DNA of 64,000 bases from Eledone cirrhosa (taxonomy: Eukaryota; Mollusca; Cephalopoda; Octopoda; Eledonidae): positions 185,238,962 through 185,302,961 of the forward strand of contig OZ024743.1 of NCBI GenBank assembly GCA_964016885.1, read 5' to 3'. A program made the position numbers and the translations under genes. Positions within the stretch are counted from its first letter, which is position 1. Each line of letters opens with the position of its first letter. This document shows, piece by piece, positions 1 to 10,798 of this stretch. The notes under the pieces are model-generated. The model did not search any database and had not been told where the DNA came from. It worked only from the letters and a program-made list of their open reading frames with translations.

Positions 1-500
1 CATAAAATATCTTTTATTTACATTTTCTGAATTGAAAGTTGAAATGACAAAACTGAAACAAAAAATAGAATCAGGGAAATGTGACCAACAATGAATCTAT
101 CTTGAATGACGTGAATCTGGAGGAAAATATGGATATGTACTGAATTGTAAGAGAAACCCAATTGTCAAGTCACAGCTAATCAACACACTTTCCTGGGCAA
201 CAGGTAACCTTACTCCAGAGGTAAATAACCACAGAAGAAATGATTAGAACATTATATATATATATGTATATATAATTATATGTATATATATATATATATA
301 TATGAAGTAATTCCGAGTGTGTGTGTATGTGTATACATGCCTGTATGTGTGTAAATATATACATACATAACCAAATATTTAGTGAAGTTCTTGTTACCAA
401 TTTCAACTTTCACATTATTTTTAATTTTTAATATATAAACATGATTGCACTATTAAGAATGTGTATTTCTTTCTCCCTCTCTCTCTTTCTCTGTATATAT
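1..500. other. AT-rich non-coding DNA with microsatellites
   Basis: No coding signal or recognised element is visible. A (TA)n run with (TG)n patches lies at about 258-345, and a (CT)n patch at about 472-492. Short open frames here are translations of the dinucleotide runs. Confidence 0.7.
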
Positions 501-612
501 ATCAATAATATTAATAAATGGAAACTATCTTTATAAAACCATATTTATTTTATATATATTTCAAGGTTACTAGTATTTTGGTACGCTCTCATCAGATGAA
601 ATACAAAAATTG
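501..612 (+). repeat. Single arm of foldback MITE family A
   Basis: This begins with the same sequence as the left arms at 884 and 2320 (ATTAATAAATGGAAACTAT, then a CCATATTTATT block, TTTCAAGG, and GGTACGC followed by TCATCAGATGAAATAC). No inverted second arm follows, so it is a solo arm or a truncated copy. Confidence 0.7.
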
Positions 613-883
613 GTTTACAGATAGTGACATATCTACAATAACTCATTGTTTATATATATATATATTATTTTCCCATATCTTACGTTAAATATTTTCCATC
701 TTGACGTTATAGTCACTTATATATTATGAAATACTATTGGCTTCTTGCTCACATTAATTTCTCTATTTTCATGTATATATATATATATAAAGTAGAAGAG
801 ATATTTAATTTGTTGGAAATTCAACAAATATAAATGTTTATAACTGATTCAGAGCACTCGACAGATTTCTGGAGTAAATATTC

Positions 884-1189
884 AATGATATTAAATAAAT
901 GGAAACTATATTTATAAAACCATATTTATTCTATTATATATATTTCAAGGGTACCAAAAACCTTGGTACGCTATCATCAGATAAAATACAAAGTGTGTTT
1001 TATAAATGTTGACATAGCCAAGGAAACACTATCCAAGGGAAATTCAACTGATAAGGTATGTTTCCTTGGCTATGTCAAAATTTATAAAACACACTTTGTA
1101 TTTTATCTGATGAAAGCGTACCAAAGTTTGTGGTACCCTTGAAATATATATAATAGAATAAATATAGTTTCCATTTATTTAATATCATT
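884..1189. mobile_element. Foldback MITE, family A
   Basis: This is a long imperfect palindrome. The left arm is about 884-1037 and the right arm about 1052-1189, with a loop of roughly 15-30 bp. Arm landmarks are an outer AATGATATTAAATAAATGG, then TTTCAAGGGTACC, GGTACGC, and an inner block containing GACATAGCCAAGGAAAC. No open frame is present. Related palindromes lie at 2320-2544 and 18662-18978, which shows a dispersed non-autonomous family. The superfamily is not determined, because no clean target duplication was recognised. Confidence 0.8.
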
Positions 1190-1253
1190 TAAAGTTATAT
1201 TGAGGATAGATGAACTTCATAACATATATATATTGTTATACTTGCGGAGGGTC

Positions 1254-1320
1254 ATATTGTTATAATATTGCCAGAAATAATAACAGAACATTATTATTTC
1301 TGGCAATATTATAACAATAT
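1254..1320. repeat. Short inverted repeat (TTATTTCTGGCAATATTATAAC)
   Basis: Two arms of about 29 bp (1254-1282 and 1291-1320) are almost perfect reverse complements separated by 8 bp. The right arm contains ATTATTTCTGGCAATATTA, which recurs on both sides of the SINE at 4840-5054. The target of that insertion was therefore another copy of this repeat. Confidence 0.75.
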
Positions 1321-1359
1321 TTGTTTCGACACACGATTTCATATTAAAAAAACCTTGCA

Positions 1360-1485
1360 AAACAAATATATATGTGTGTGTGTGTGTAATATATATATGT
1401 AATATAAATGTTATATATATGTAATAATGATAATAATTTAATAATGTTATTTTAATATATATATATGTATATGTATGTATGTATC
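1360..1485. repeat. (TA)n/(TG)n microsatellite cluster
   Basis: Alternating TATATA, GTGTGT and GTATGTAT runs are present. Nothing else is visible. Confidence 0.85.
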
Positions 1486-1680
1486 AACATATCAGGTGAT
1501 GCCCACGAGGGTACTTGATTATTCTGGCATCTTAGCCTCGCTATCACCTGCGGCAAAGCTGCGAATTTATTGGCTTGCCTCAAAGATTATTAGAGGTAAA
1601 CACGAGCATCTGCTGTAGCATATCTCCACCTAATTTACATTTAAATACATACACAAATATGTTACGATGTATACATTCAT

Positions 1681-1754
1681 ATTTAATTACATAATAAACA
1701 ACACAATATTATTCCATTACCAATTATATTGTGTTGTTTATTATGTAATTAAAT
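1681..1754. repeat. Perfect 27-bp inverted repeat
   Basis: The arms at 1681-1707 and 1728-1754 are exact reverse complements (arm core AATTACATAATAAACAACAC) with a 20-bp loop. It is probably the tip of a small foldback element. No target duplication was identified. Confidence 0.85.
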
Positions 1755-1881
1755 ACCTCTGTACTATACATAGAGCACTTCTTTCCTTTACCTTTTCTAC
1801 GGAAATACTTAACACATACATGGAACGGATAAAAATGAGGGGGGAAAACACGTGCGTATTCAGGCACCTACTTTGTACGCG

Positions 1882-2016
1882 TGTGTGTGTGTGTATATAT
1901 ATATATATACATACACACACACACAAAATTTCTGTGTACCTGCGGTTAAACAAAATGTGTATATAGGTGAGTGTATACGTGTATGCATATACATATTTAT
2001 GTACACACACACACAG
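1882..2016. repeat. (TG)n(TA)n(CA)n microsatellite
   Basis: Purine-pyrimidine alternating runs at 1882-1926 and 1966-2016 create spurious open frames rich in Cys/Val/Tyr/Ile or His/Thr on both strands. Confidence 0.85.
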
Positions 2017-2191
2017 ATAGAGGGAGAGGGGGGATTCAGTTCGAATATGGCAATACCGTAGGTCAACCAAAACGGAGAGGGCCACCCATTTGGGATTTTA
2101 CTCATTCCTATACCAACTCTGTAACTAAAAATGCATCGAGTACTTCCCTGGTCTCTGGTTTAACGAAGAGGACTGGAAAAACTCAGAGTTA

Positions 2192-2312
2192 AATAAGGTA
2201 CACAGTACATTAGTAGAGAAGAACCATATTTATTTTATATAGAAATGACTTCTACAGCACTAGAACTGTTTCATCAGGATTGATGATTTCGTACGAATGA
2301 AACAGTTCTAGT
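2192..2312. mobile_element. Foldback MITE, family B
   Basis: The sequence begins GTACACAGTACATTAGTAGAG, runs through TTTTATATAGAAATGACTTC, and has a terminal hairpin in which AGAACTGTTTCATC is inverted as GAATGAAACAGTTCT. The same family recurs at 2938-3075 and, as a partial arm, at about 3146-3200. Confidence 0.65.
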
Positions 2313-2319
2313 AATATAT

Positions 2320-2544
2320 GTATCAATAATATTAATAAATGGAAAATATCTTTATAAAACCATATTTATTTTATACGTATTTCAAGGGTACTAATATTTA
2401 AGTACGCTTTTGTCAGATAAAATATAATAATTGGTGTTATATTTTATCTGACGAAAACGTACTTAAATATTAGTACCCTTGAAATACGTATATTAAAATA
2501 AATATGGTTTTATAAAGATATTTTCCATTTATTAATATTATTGA
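2320..2544. mobile_element. Foldback MITE, family A
   Basis: The left arm (about 2320-2427) and right arm (about 2436-2544) are near-perfect reverse complements with almost no loop. Outer ends are TCAATAATATTAATAAATGG and its inverse. The arm shares its CCATATTTATTTTATA, TTTCAAGGGTACTA and GTACGC blocks with the copy at 884-1189. Confidence 0.85.
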
Positions 2545-2631
2545 TATTAATGATACTCCAGATAAATACAGTTGAGTGCTTCTAATCTGTTGTAAAATTA
2601 ACATTGTTGAATAATCAAACAACTCATTGTT

Positions 2632-2671
<40 letters not shown>

Positions 2672-2775
2672 AAAAAGGAACATTAAATCAAATTGTTTAG
2701 AACTACAAGTGAAGTCATTCTTTTCCTTTTTTCAAATATACCTAACTGTACCAAGGATTTCATACATTTTCCAAT

Positions 2776-2897
2776 ATCATCATCATCATTTCATTTCATT
2801 TTACGTCCACTTTTCCCTGCTTGCAAGGGTGGGACGGGAACTGATTCTGGCTTGATTTCTACAGCTGGATGCCCTTCCTAACACCAACCTCATTTAT
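2776..2897 (-). mobile_element. SINE/LINE 3' tail fragment
   Basis: On the minus strand this is a 3' end terminating in (ATG)n. It contains the module seen as GCTGGATGCCCTTCCTAACA on the plus strand. The same module ends the tRNA-headed SINEs at 36660-37048 and 45142-45480 and the LINE at 11508-13784. The tRNA-like head is missing, so this is a 5'-truncated copy. Confidence 0.8.
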
Positions 2898-2937
2898 ATA
2901 AAGAACAGTTTTCCAAAGAGGAACAGTGAAAAACCAC

Positions 2938-3075
2938 AGTTAAATAAAGTACTCAATACATTAGTAAAGAATGTGTATATATATTTCTTATAGAAATGAC
3001 TTCTAGACTTGTTTCATTCATTTGAAATCACCAACAAATGAAACCGTTCTAACTCTATAGAAGTATTTTCTATAT
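2938..3075. mobile_element. Foldback MITE, family B
   Basis: Shares AGTACTCAATACATTAGTA and ATAGAAATGACTTCTA with 2192-2312. A hairpin (GTTTCATTCATTTG against CAAATGAAAC) lies in the right half. The right part inverts ATAGAAATGACTTCTA imperfectly. A further partial arm lies at about 3146-3200. Confidence 0.65.
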
Positions 3076-3244
3076 GAAATGTGTATACATGTGTGCATGT
3101 GTATTAAGCTGAATGGGTTTCCGCAAAGGAATAATAATCAAAGTAAGGTACTCAATACATTAGTAGAGAAGAACCATTTTTATTTTATATAGAGGGTAAT
3201 ATATTTTTTGAGGGACGACTTTTATATAACTAGTGTAAAAGTCA

Positions 3245-3440
3245 TATATATATATATATACACACCTTAGGCAACAAATGCTTTTTAACAATTTGCAGTT
3301 TCATTCTTTTTAATTCGTAATTTTTAATATATATTTTTCTGTTTGTGTGCATATGTATATATGTATGCATGTGTATATATATATATATATGTGTGTGTGT
3401 GTATCTATATATACATATAGATACACACACATATATATAT
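3245..3440. repeat. (TA)n/(TG)n microsatellite cluster
   Basis: TATATA and GTGTGT runs occur at 3245-3262, 3343-3403 and 3424-3440. They add a low-complexity false N-terminus to the open frame of the Penelope-like element downstream. Confidence 0.8.
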
Positions 3441-3446
3441 GTATTA

Positions 3447-4391
3447 GACTATAACAATAGACTACCTGTATTAGACACAGAACTCTTGATTAACACTATA
3501 GACAAGAGGACCCAAATTCTCCACTCACACTACGCTAAACCCATGGCCTCCAAATACCTGATACTCAAAAACTCAGCAATGTCCAGTAGTGCTAAGTTTA
3601 ATATTCTGATCGCAGACTTGGTACGAGTGATGAAGAACGTGTCCCGCATGTGTAACCCAACAGAAATGGAAAGACACATCCAACACTTCGTCAACCGCAT
3701 GCAGTTCTCTGGCTACAACCAAAGAGACAGAATCAGAGTATACAAAGGAGCCACGGAGAAGTATAAGACCCTCATAGAACTGAACATGAAAGGAATTTGC
3801 CCATTATACAGGAGTAAATCATGGAATAGCTTAGTTGGAACTAAACATAAGATAGGGAAAGCCACCTCATGGTACGAAAACCAGAGATACCAGAGTGTCA
3901 TGTTTATGGATGCTACCCCTGGAGAGAAATTAGCTAACCAATGTAGAAAGACCCACTTAAAGATTAAAGTGGTAGAAAAGCCAGGAACTACCATAAAATC
4001 CCTGATCAGCAAAACCTACCCTTTTAAGAAAACCCACTGTACTAATAAGAAATGTGTTATATGTAAAGTAAACCCCCAGATAAACTGTAAAACTAGAAAT
4101 GTAGTCTATAGCATAAGATGTACAGAGGGTACTTGCAGAAACATGACAACAACATACATGGGTGAGACAGCTCGAAGCATATGAGAAAGAATAGACCAAC
4201 ACTGGGGGGAATTAAAAGGACAAAAAAACGGTTCAGTACTATACGAACACGCTAGGCAACAACATGACGGTAACATAGACAACATAGAAATTAAAATAAT
4301 ATCTAAACATAGAAATGACCCAACAGGTAGGCAAATCAGAGAAGCAGGCGAAATAGAGCTTAGAAAGCCAAAGCTAAACAGAAAAAAATGA
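3447..4391 (+). pseudogene. Penelope-like element, C-terminal part with GIY-YIG endonuclease
   Basis: One frame runs from about 3447 to a TGA at 4389-4391, broken by an in-frame TGA at about 4182. The order is a linker region, a Cys-rich segment (HCTNKKCVICKV), then a GIY-YIG-type endonuclease. The nuclease shows VVYSIRC as the first strand motif, TYMGETARSI as the second, the stop, and ERIDQHW with VLYEHARQQHDGN after it. Known biology: Penelope-like retroelements join a telomerase-like reverse transcriptase to a C-terminal GIY-YIG nuclease. Here the RT part is absent, so this is a 5'-truncated copy. The TGA sits where related nucleases have Arg, which suggests CGA-to-TGA decay. The sequence upstream of 3447 is microsatellite and is not part of the protein. 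Confidence 0.8.
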
Positions 4392-4695
4392 ATGGAATAA
4401 CAACACCCAAACAAACAATACTGACTTAAGAGAAATATAAATAAATAAATATATACACAAGCACAATAACAACAAACATATAAACACACACTAATAAACT
4501 AAGATAGAATACAATAACCCAAACGCGAACACACACACCAAACACTATATGCAAACGCATGTGCAGAGACGAAGACAAAAATAAATAGATAAAATGAAAA
4601 TGGCGTAGACATACAATCCAATAGCAGGAAACATAATAGTACCACTGATGATGTTGCAGATGTGCAACGAAAGAACTTTGTTAGACTATATATAT
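4392..4695 (+). mobile_element. Probable 3' non-coding part of the Penelope-like copy
   Basis: AT-rich sequence follows the nuclease frame. It ends near TTAGACTATATATATGTA (4681-4699), which resembles the sequence at the element's left edge (ATGTATTAGACTATAAC, about 3440-3456). This could be a target duplication or a terminal repeat. Assignment is by adjacency. Confidence 0.4.
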
Positions 4696-4839
4696 GTATT
4701 TATATCTGTATTTTTGACAGTTGGTCAATCAATTATAAACATTGATAGCCAAATGAATTAACTATGGAGATATAAAAGATGCAGAAGCGAAAACCAACCA
4801 AACAGTGAGTGTGTTCTGTTATTATTTCTGGCAATATTA

Positions 4840-5054
4840 GGACGGTGGATTGGCAGTATCGGTAGAGGGTCGAACGCCATGCTTTTCAGCAAAGAGTTAC
4901 GGCCCTTTACGGACTGAGTTCAAATCCCGCCGAGGTTAACTTTGCCTTTCATCTTTACGGGGTTGATAAAATAAAGTACCAGTCACACACTGGGGTCGAT
5001 TTAATCGACTTTCCCCTCTTTAAAATTGCTGGCCTTGTGCCTATATAAGAAACC
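4840..5054 (+). mobile_element. tRNA-derived SINE with 19-bp target duplication
   Basis: The element reads GGACGGTGGATTGGCAGTAT at its head. It continues with a tRNA-like box B (GAGTTCAAATCCCG), CTTTGCCTTTCATC, ATAAAATAAAGTACCAGT and a tail GGCCTTGTGCC...AGAAACCATT. It is flanked by an exact direct repeat ATTATTTCTGGCAATATTA at 4821-4839 and 5055-5073, as expected for LINE-type retrotransposition. Confidence 0.9.
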
Positions 5055-5174
5055 ATTATTTCTGGCAATATTATTACAATATGACCCTCCCCAAGTATAA
5101 CAACATATATATATGTGTGTGTGTGTATATCTATATATATATACGTGTATGTGTGTGTGCGTATATATATATAT

Positions 5175-5362
5175 ATAATTGTTTCTACTTTTGGCACAAG
5201 GCCAGCAATTACCCAGTACATTACTGGTACTTTATTTTATCGACCCCGTAAGGATGAAAGGCAAAGTTAACCTCGGTGGGATTTGAACTCAGACCACAAA
5301 GGGCCGTAACTCTTTGCTGCAAAGCATGGCGTCCGACCCTCTACCGATACTGCCAATCCATG
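5175..5362 (-). mobile_element. tRNA-derived SINE, near full length
   Basis: Reverse complement of the same SINE family. On the plus strand it starts ATAATTGTTTCTACTTTTGG and ends TACTGCCAATCCA. Box B and the AAAGTACCAGT module are intact. Confidence 0.9.
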
Positions 5363-5681
5363 TTTAGAATTTTGTGTTTCTCAAGAAGCAAGCTCAATAG
5401 ACTTTTAGAGCCATATATATATATATGTGTGTGTCTGCGTCTTTTCCTTCAGTTCATTTTAGCCATTACGTTGTGTCCCCATCTTAGAATGTAAGAAGTT
5501 AAGGAAGGACTGAAACACTTCTTTGCGGAGAGTTTCTTCTTTGAAGACCTTCAGTCCAGCTCTCCTGAGAGTTTCTTATCACCAAAACCTTCAATTTTTG
5601 CTTTTGATATATTTTTTTTTAAATCAGTTCTCATTTTTCAATGTAACACATACGTTATTGATAGTGCATTGAATTATTAAC

Positions 5682-5822
5682 ATTCTGAGTTCAGATCCCG
5701 CAGAGGACAACTTTGCCTTTCACCCTTCTGGGGTCAATAAAATAAAGTACTGGTCAAGTTCTAGGATCAATTTAATTGTCCCTTAAATTTCCTGATCTTG
5801 TGCCTAAATTAGAAACCATTAT
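5682..5822 (+). mobile_element. SINE, 5'-truncated
   Basis: Starts within box B (TCTGAGTTCAGATCCCGC), then CTTTGCCTTTCACC and AATAAAATAAAGTACTGG, and ends CTTGTGCCTAAATTAGAAACC. The 3' half carries the AATTTCCTGATCTTGTGCC variant tail. Confidence 0.8.
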
Positions 5823-5967
5823 CGTTATTCTTTTTTTTTTTTAGGAGTTTGATAAAGGAAATTTTATTATCACCAAAAATATCATAATTAATTATACTTA
5901 TGTGTTTATATTTTCATTCTATAAGAAGTATTAAGTATTGTATATATTATATAGAAACAATTATTTG

Positions 5968-6235
5968 TAGGCGGCGAATTGGCAGAGTTGTTAGAACGTC
6001 GACTCTGCTCTTTCAGTTCATATCCCATTCGAGGTCGATAAAAAAAAGTACCAGTTTAGTACTGGGGTCGATTTTTCTTCTACATTGCTCTTACTTCCAT
6101 TCTTTCACTCTCTTTGTCCTTCTCTGGAAGACATCTGCTGTGATCAGACCTAGGGAGGATTGGGCTCCGCCAGGTTTTAAAATGCTCTAGAAACGTATGT
6201 CAATACTGCACCCCTACGACTCCACCAGGAGTTAA
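5968..6235 (+). mobile_element. SINE, second subfamily
   Basis: Head GTAGGCGGCGAATTGGCAGA followed by a diverged box B (AGTTCATATCCCATTCGAGG) and AAAGTACCAGTT. The body then holds CTTCTCTGGAAGACATCTG and GGGCTCCGCCAGGTTTT, and ends in CACCAGGAGTTAAGGGACCAT. The same body recurs without a head at 44640-44800. The element at 18108-18250 is a related 5' part. Confidence 0.65.
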
Positions 6236-6497
6236 GGGACCATACCATATTATCTGTATCAATATTTTCTTTCTGTAAGCATTATATTATATTCATAATG
6301 ATGATATCTTTGGGTAATAAAATTTGCATTACCATTCTTATGGCGAAATTAGGAATATTTTGGCTGTTTAGTTTTGGGTTCAAATCTTCTGAGGTCGGGA
6401 GATCAAAGAAGTATTGTTTGAGTAAATATATGAGTACATGTATGTTTACACACACACACACACACACACATACATACAAATATATGTAAAAGGTTAA

Positions 6498-6665
6498 CAG
6501 AAATAACAAAACAAACGGCACAGTACATGGAAGAAAGATATTAGTTTAATGCTTGAAATAGCAGGAAGGAAGTCTTAACGTTTCGGACACTAGTCCTTCA
6601 TCAGAAGATAGATTTAGAAATAGAAGATAAATAGAGGGTACAGAGTGATAAGAGGAAAAAACGGG
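6498..6665. repeat. Unclassified interspersed repeat
   Basis: Contains CAGTACATGGAAGAAAGATA and AGTCTTAACGTTTCGGACAC followed by TAGTCCTTCATCAGAAGATA. The hairpin-forming CATCAGA-type motif resembles the foldback families A and B, but no second arm was seen. Confidence 0.35.
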
Positions 6666-6841
6666 GGTGGGGGGATGGGGTAGATAAAATATGATTTATA
6701 GAATGCTAACATTGAGTACCATTATAGGTTTTACTATAAGTCACAAACGTTACTTTCTCTGTATACTCCCTGCTATTATTTACTAACACTATTTGTTCTC
6801 ATTAATAACAACACTTTCTATAGACTATTATATACATTATA

Positions 6842-7034
6842 AGGGCGGTGGATTGGCAGTATCGGTAGAGGGTCATACGCCATGCTTTGCAGCAAAGAGT
6901 TACGGCCCTTTATGGTCTGAGTTCAAATCCCGCTGAGGTTAACTTTGCCTTTTATCCTTACGGGGTCGATAAAATAAAGTACCAGTAATACACTGGGATA
7001 ATTGCTGGCCTTGTGCCAAAAGTAGAAACAATTA
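6842..7034 (+). mobile_element. tRNA-derived SINE, near full length
   Basis: Head GGGCGGTGGATTGGCAGTAT, then TACGGCCCTTTATGGTCTGA, box B (GAGTTCAAATCCCGC), ATAAAATAAAGTACCAGT, and tail GGCCTTGTGCCAAAAGTAG ending AAACAATTATA. Confidence 0.9.
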
Positions 7035-7674
7035 TACTAAATTATTTGATCTTGTTGGGATAAGGTGCTTTTGTATGAATTAATATATATATAAAACAGG
7101 GAGAAGACTCGCACACTCAATCATACAAGCCACTAAAAATGATAAGAACCTTGTTGTCATCTGTCCAACTCAACAAAATGTCTCGAACGCCACAGGCAGA
7201 AAAGATTGTTTTGCTAATAATTCCTGGTATTTTAGAATTTTATTTCATTTGGTTACGGAAGCAGTGACCCTCACCATCACCACAGCATCCAGGCCTCTTC
7301 CTATCAATCCTGTAGAATCCGACTGGCTCCAGAATTGGGGTTATGTTGACTGGAGCCAGGGCCCATATTTGTATGCCTAATAACATATTTCTCTGATCAG
7401 TTGTTGCTTTCTATCACTGGTTTCATTACTATGTTTCGCATTTTTATTACATGATACATACACACATTATATATATATATATATAGAGATATATAACAGG
7501 TACATGATATCCCCATGTGTTGTAAGAAGTGACTAAAAAAGTTAGCCTCAGGAAGAGGCAACCGGCTGTAAATTATTACCTCAAAAAGTCTGGTCCAACC
7601 TATGCCAACTAGGAAATGTTGACGTAAAAACAATGATTATACACACTTTTATATATATATATATATAAGAAAAA

Positions 7675-7747
7675 AGTCAGGACCCCGACAGCTGAGCTCC
7701 GGCCATTTTGACAGTTAGATCCGGATCAGCCGTTGGGGGTCCTGACT
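7675..7747. repeat. Strong imperfect hairpin
   Basis: The left arm AGTCAGGACCCCGACAGCTG (7675 on) is inverted as CAGCCGTTGGGGGTCCTGACT (ending 7747). The pairing extends through GAGCTCCGG and CCGGATC, giving about 27 paired positions with a loop near 18 bp. It is GC-rich against AT-rich surroundings. It could be a small foldback element or a structured end of a larger transposon. No protein signal is present. Confidence 0.7.
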
Positions 7748-7949
7748 CTTTTCCTATTACCCACTTTACTACCCTAAGTATTGAGTACTCTGGTTCGTTA
7801 TGGTCCACATGGTTTCTTACCTTACTTTCTTTGTTTTATATATATATAAAGAGCAATCTCATCATAATTTGCGAAATTGCACACTGGAAGGTGGCTGATA
7901 AGGTAAAGATGCAGTCGTCTGTTCGTTTTATGTAAGTTTTTCATTGCTT

Positions 7950-8940
7950 TTTTTTTTTGCTGATTGTATATATGTGTCTATATATATATATTTTCCTTCT
8001 GACGAAGTGTGTGGGTCTTTATTTTCTTTTTGTAAATTTCCTGTTTTGCATACTGCATATCCTAACTATTTTCTGAAGAAATCAATAATAGTAAAGTTAT
8101 ATACTAAAGATAAAATTTAGCTAATCAGATTTATCCATTGTATACAACATGGATTAGCCAGCAGCATAAATAACAAGCGTGTAGACATCGGTTATAAACC
8201 AACCGGCTAGTCGAGGTCAGTTGGTATCACAACAATAACTTGGACAAACAACAGCAATGTCTTTTTATCTGAATCGTTTATTACTATTTTTAAATATTAA
8301 TAAATAAATAAATGTCAAGAAGTGAAATGTTGATATAAGAATGCCTTTTACTATATGGTGTTGTTTATGAATAAACCACCATGAACAAAAATGAATGGAG
8401 TTGAGAAAACAGCACCAAAAAAAACTTGGATAAAATAAAAAAGAAAGAGGAACAAACAGCAAAGGTAAAGAGTGCCATTCAAATGGGTGATATTATAGGG
8501 AAATAAAAAGGAAACAAAGTGGACTGAATTTCAATATCACCTACGACAATGGGTCGTGTTGGGATGCATCAAACCTATCAGAGGAAAACACCAGCACCCC
8601 TTGTAGAGTATGATTGAGTGTGCATGTCTTCTAATTTTTTCCTCTTTACACACATTTTATATATATCAAAAGTAAGTGTACAAACCAATCAAGAATGAGA
8701 GATAGATTAGTTGTGAGAATTATAAGCTAGTAATGAAGAGGACATTGTGCTCAATGCGTATTAAGTGCAAGAGATTTATGCAAATATATAGGCAGAGCAT
8801 TAATATAAAAATAATTGTCAGAGAATACACAACCAAATTATTGAAAAAATATTTATTGGTTTAAAAAAACAAACAAATGATGTTGGAGCAAAATCCATCG
8901 GTTTTGTTCCTGGAAAAGTAAAAAAAGAACAAAAATAAAT
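7950..8940. other. No recognised feature
   Basis: AT-rich with short (TA)n runs. I see no supported gene or classified element. Confidence 0.6.
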
Positions 8941-8944
8941 AAAT

Positions 8945-9152
8945 AATGGTTTCTGATTTAGACAAGGCCAATAATTTTGGTTGCCAGGAAAGTCAATTAA
9001 ATCCATCTCAGTGCATTACTGGTACTTTATTTTATCGACTCCATAAGGATGAAAAGCAAAGTTGACCATGGCAAGATTTGAACTCAGAATACAGGAGCAA
9101 ATGCCACAAAATATTTTACCAAATGCCCTAATGATTCTGCCAACACTCCACC
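8945..9152 (-). mobile_element. SINE, diverged
   Basis: Reverse-oriented. It starts AATGGTTTCTGATTTAGACA (tail), then TGGTACTTTATTTTATCGAC and GATTTGAACTCAGAA (box B complement), and ends near ATTCTGCCAACACTCCACC. This is the longer-tailed subfamily also seen at 29036-29264. Confidence 0.8.
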
Positions 9153-9257
9153 TTTAAATGAGTAAAAAATAATAATGGTCATATTATCAAGTTGTTTTTT
9201 TAAAACTGCACTAACGAATAATGTATTCATGCTGTCTATAATGGAAATTCCACTCTA

Positions 9258-9480
9258 GTGATCTATAGAGGACTAGTGGTGGGCAAGTGTGACAACGTTT
9301 TCAGAGAGACTCTGGGTGTCGATGAAATCGAACTGACCAATCTGTTCCAGAGACTATGGACAACTTCCAGAAATCCATGGCTTGGCAGTTCTACCAGAGA
9401 GGTGGGGTGGGGGTGGGACAGCCAGTTCGAACAAACAAATGCGCGCAGAGTGACGAAACCGTTCTGCGTGCATTACTGAC
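9258..9480 (+). pseudogene. Tx1-like LINE C-terminal fragment
   Basis: The + strand reads YRGLVVGKCDNVFRETLGVD, then NLFQRLW and MDNFQKSMAWQ with frame changes. The same protein segment is seen at 15095-15832 (YRGLVEGKSDDVLGETLGVD, MDNFQKSLAWQCYRG). It is a short frameshifted relic. Confidence 0.7.
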
Positions 9481-9499
9481 TTGTAGAGTTTTGTTATCA

Positions 9500-10700
9500 T
9501 GTGTAGGACAGATCCCGCTATCAAGCATATATATAGAGAGAGAGAAAGAGAGAAAAATGGGGGAGATACACACAAATATATATATGTGTGAGCATCAAAC
9601 TGATGTGGAGGGATAATCGATCATATACAGTATATATATTGTACATGATCTCACACCTCCCATTTTATCGTTTCAAGAACAACATCCATGTCAAAGCAGA
9701 AGAAAAAAATCTGAGAGGATATGTGTTTAATTGACCTTTTTTAAATTATAAAGATTTTCCGACTGGGTTGGCGATCAGATTCTTTGAAAACACATGAAAA
9801 AAAATCATCACCAAAAAACTCTGAGGGTTTCCATCACGCCCTCGCCTTGCATTTTTTTTTAAGGCAGGGGGTTGCGGGGTGCGAGTGAAATGCAAGTCAG
9901 ACTAGTTGAAAACACAAAAAAGAAAACTAGGAAAAAACCCAATTTCTCACCGAACCCCACCGGTTGCTTTTCTATAAATTTACCTAAATTTTAATGAATT
10001 ACAGTGTAAAGGTGTAGTATCTGTCCACCCTCCTCTCTTTCTTTCGCCGTTTGATCCCTCTTTTTCTCCTTTTCATTTTCTTTTTTTGTCTCCCTTTTTC
10101 TGTTCCCTTTAGTAGTGTTTTATTATTTTTTATTTATTTTATATATTTTTTTATTAGATACTGCTCAATCATTTTTTATATAATCTCAATGGACTTTCAT
10201 GACATTGAGAGATTGTGTATATTGAATAAATATGTTACAGAATGAGATCTATATAAATATACAAACACACATGGCGTATTGTTATGGTTGGTTCGACAAT
10301 GCTAATAGACACTCACATACCTTACATTTATTATATATGAGTAAACACAAGACCACATATAAACAGATGCATTTATCAATGATCTCACACATACCGGCGT
10401 GTGTAACGTATGCTTTTCATTTTAAAAATATTTTCTATCACTATCACCCAATTGATGCATTTACAGCTTCTATTTTGTACATTGTGTATTGACTTAGAGG
10501 ATAATGGCATATATAATTATCTATACTTTTATAAGATAATTTTTTTCCGACTTTCTTTATTATTTATGTTACACACATACATATATGTATCTACATTTTC
10601 ATCCTTACTTTTTTTATTATATAACAAATATATAAGATGAAATAAAAGTACATACATATAATCAATTAATTATTTCTAGAAACCTTATAAATATAATTGT
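9500..10700. other. Mostly unrecognised AT-rich DNA
   Basis: A GA-rich run lies at 9534-9557 and a pyrimidine/poly-T stretch at about 10026-10160. The GC-richer piece around 9820-9900, with a run of T then a G-rich stretch, is not assigned. No gene is supported. Confidence 0.5.
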
Positions 10701-10798
10701 TTCCACTTTTGGTACAAGGCCAGCAATAACGCCAGTGTATTACTGGCACTTTATTTTATCGACCCCATGAAGATGAAAGGCAAAGTTAACCTCAAATA
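10701..10798 (-). mobile_element. SINE, 5'-truncated
   Basis: TTGTTTCCACTTTTGGTACA...TTTATTTTATCGACCCC...GTTAACCTC; the tRNA-like head is absent. It directly abuts the next SINE in the same orientation. Confidence 0.85.

Noticed and set aside
1667..2192. Overlapping open frames on both strands
   Set aside because: They consist of translated (TG)n, (TA)n and (CA)n runs and an inverted repeat; no protein-like composition remains outside these.
3242..3430. Open frame rich in His/Thr/Ile/Tyr
   Set aside because: Product of microsatellite sequence.
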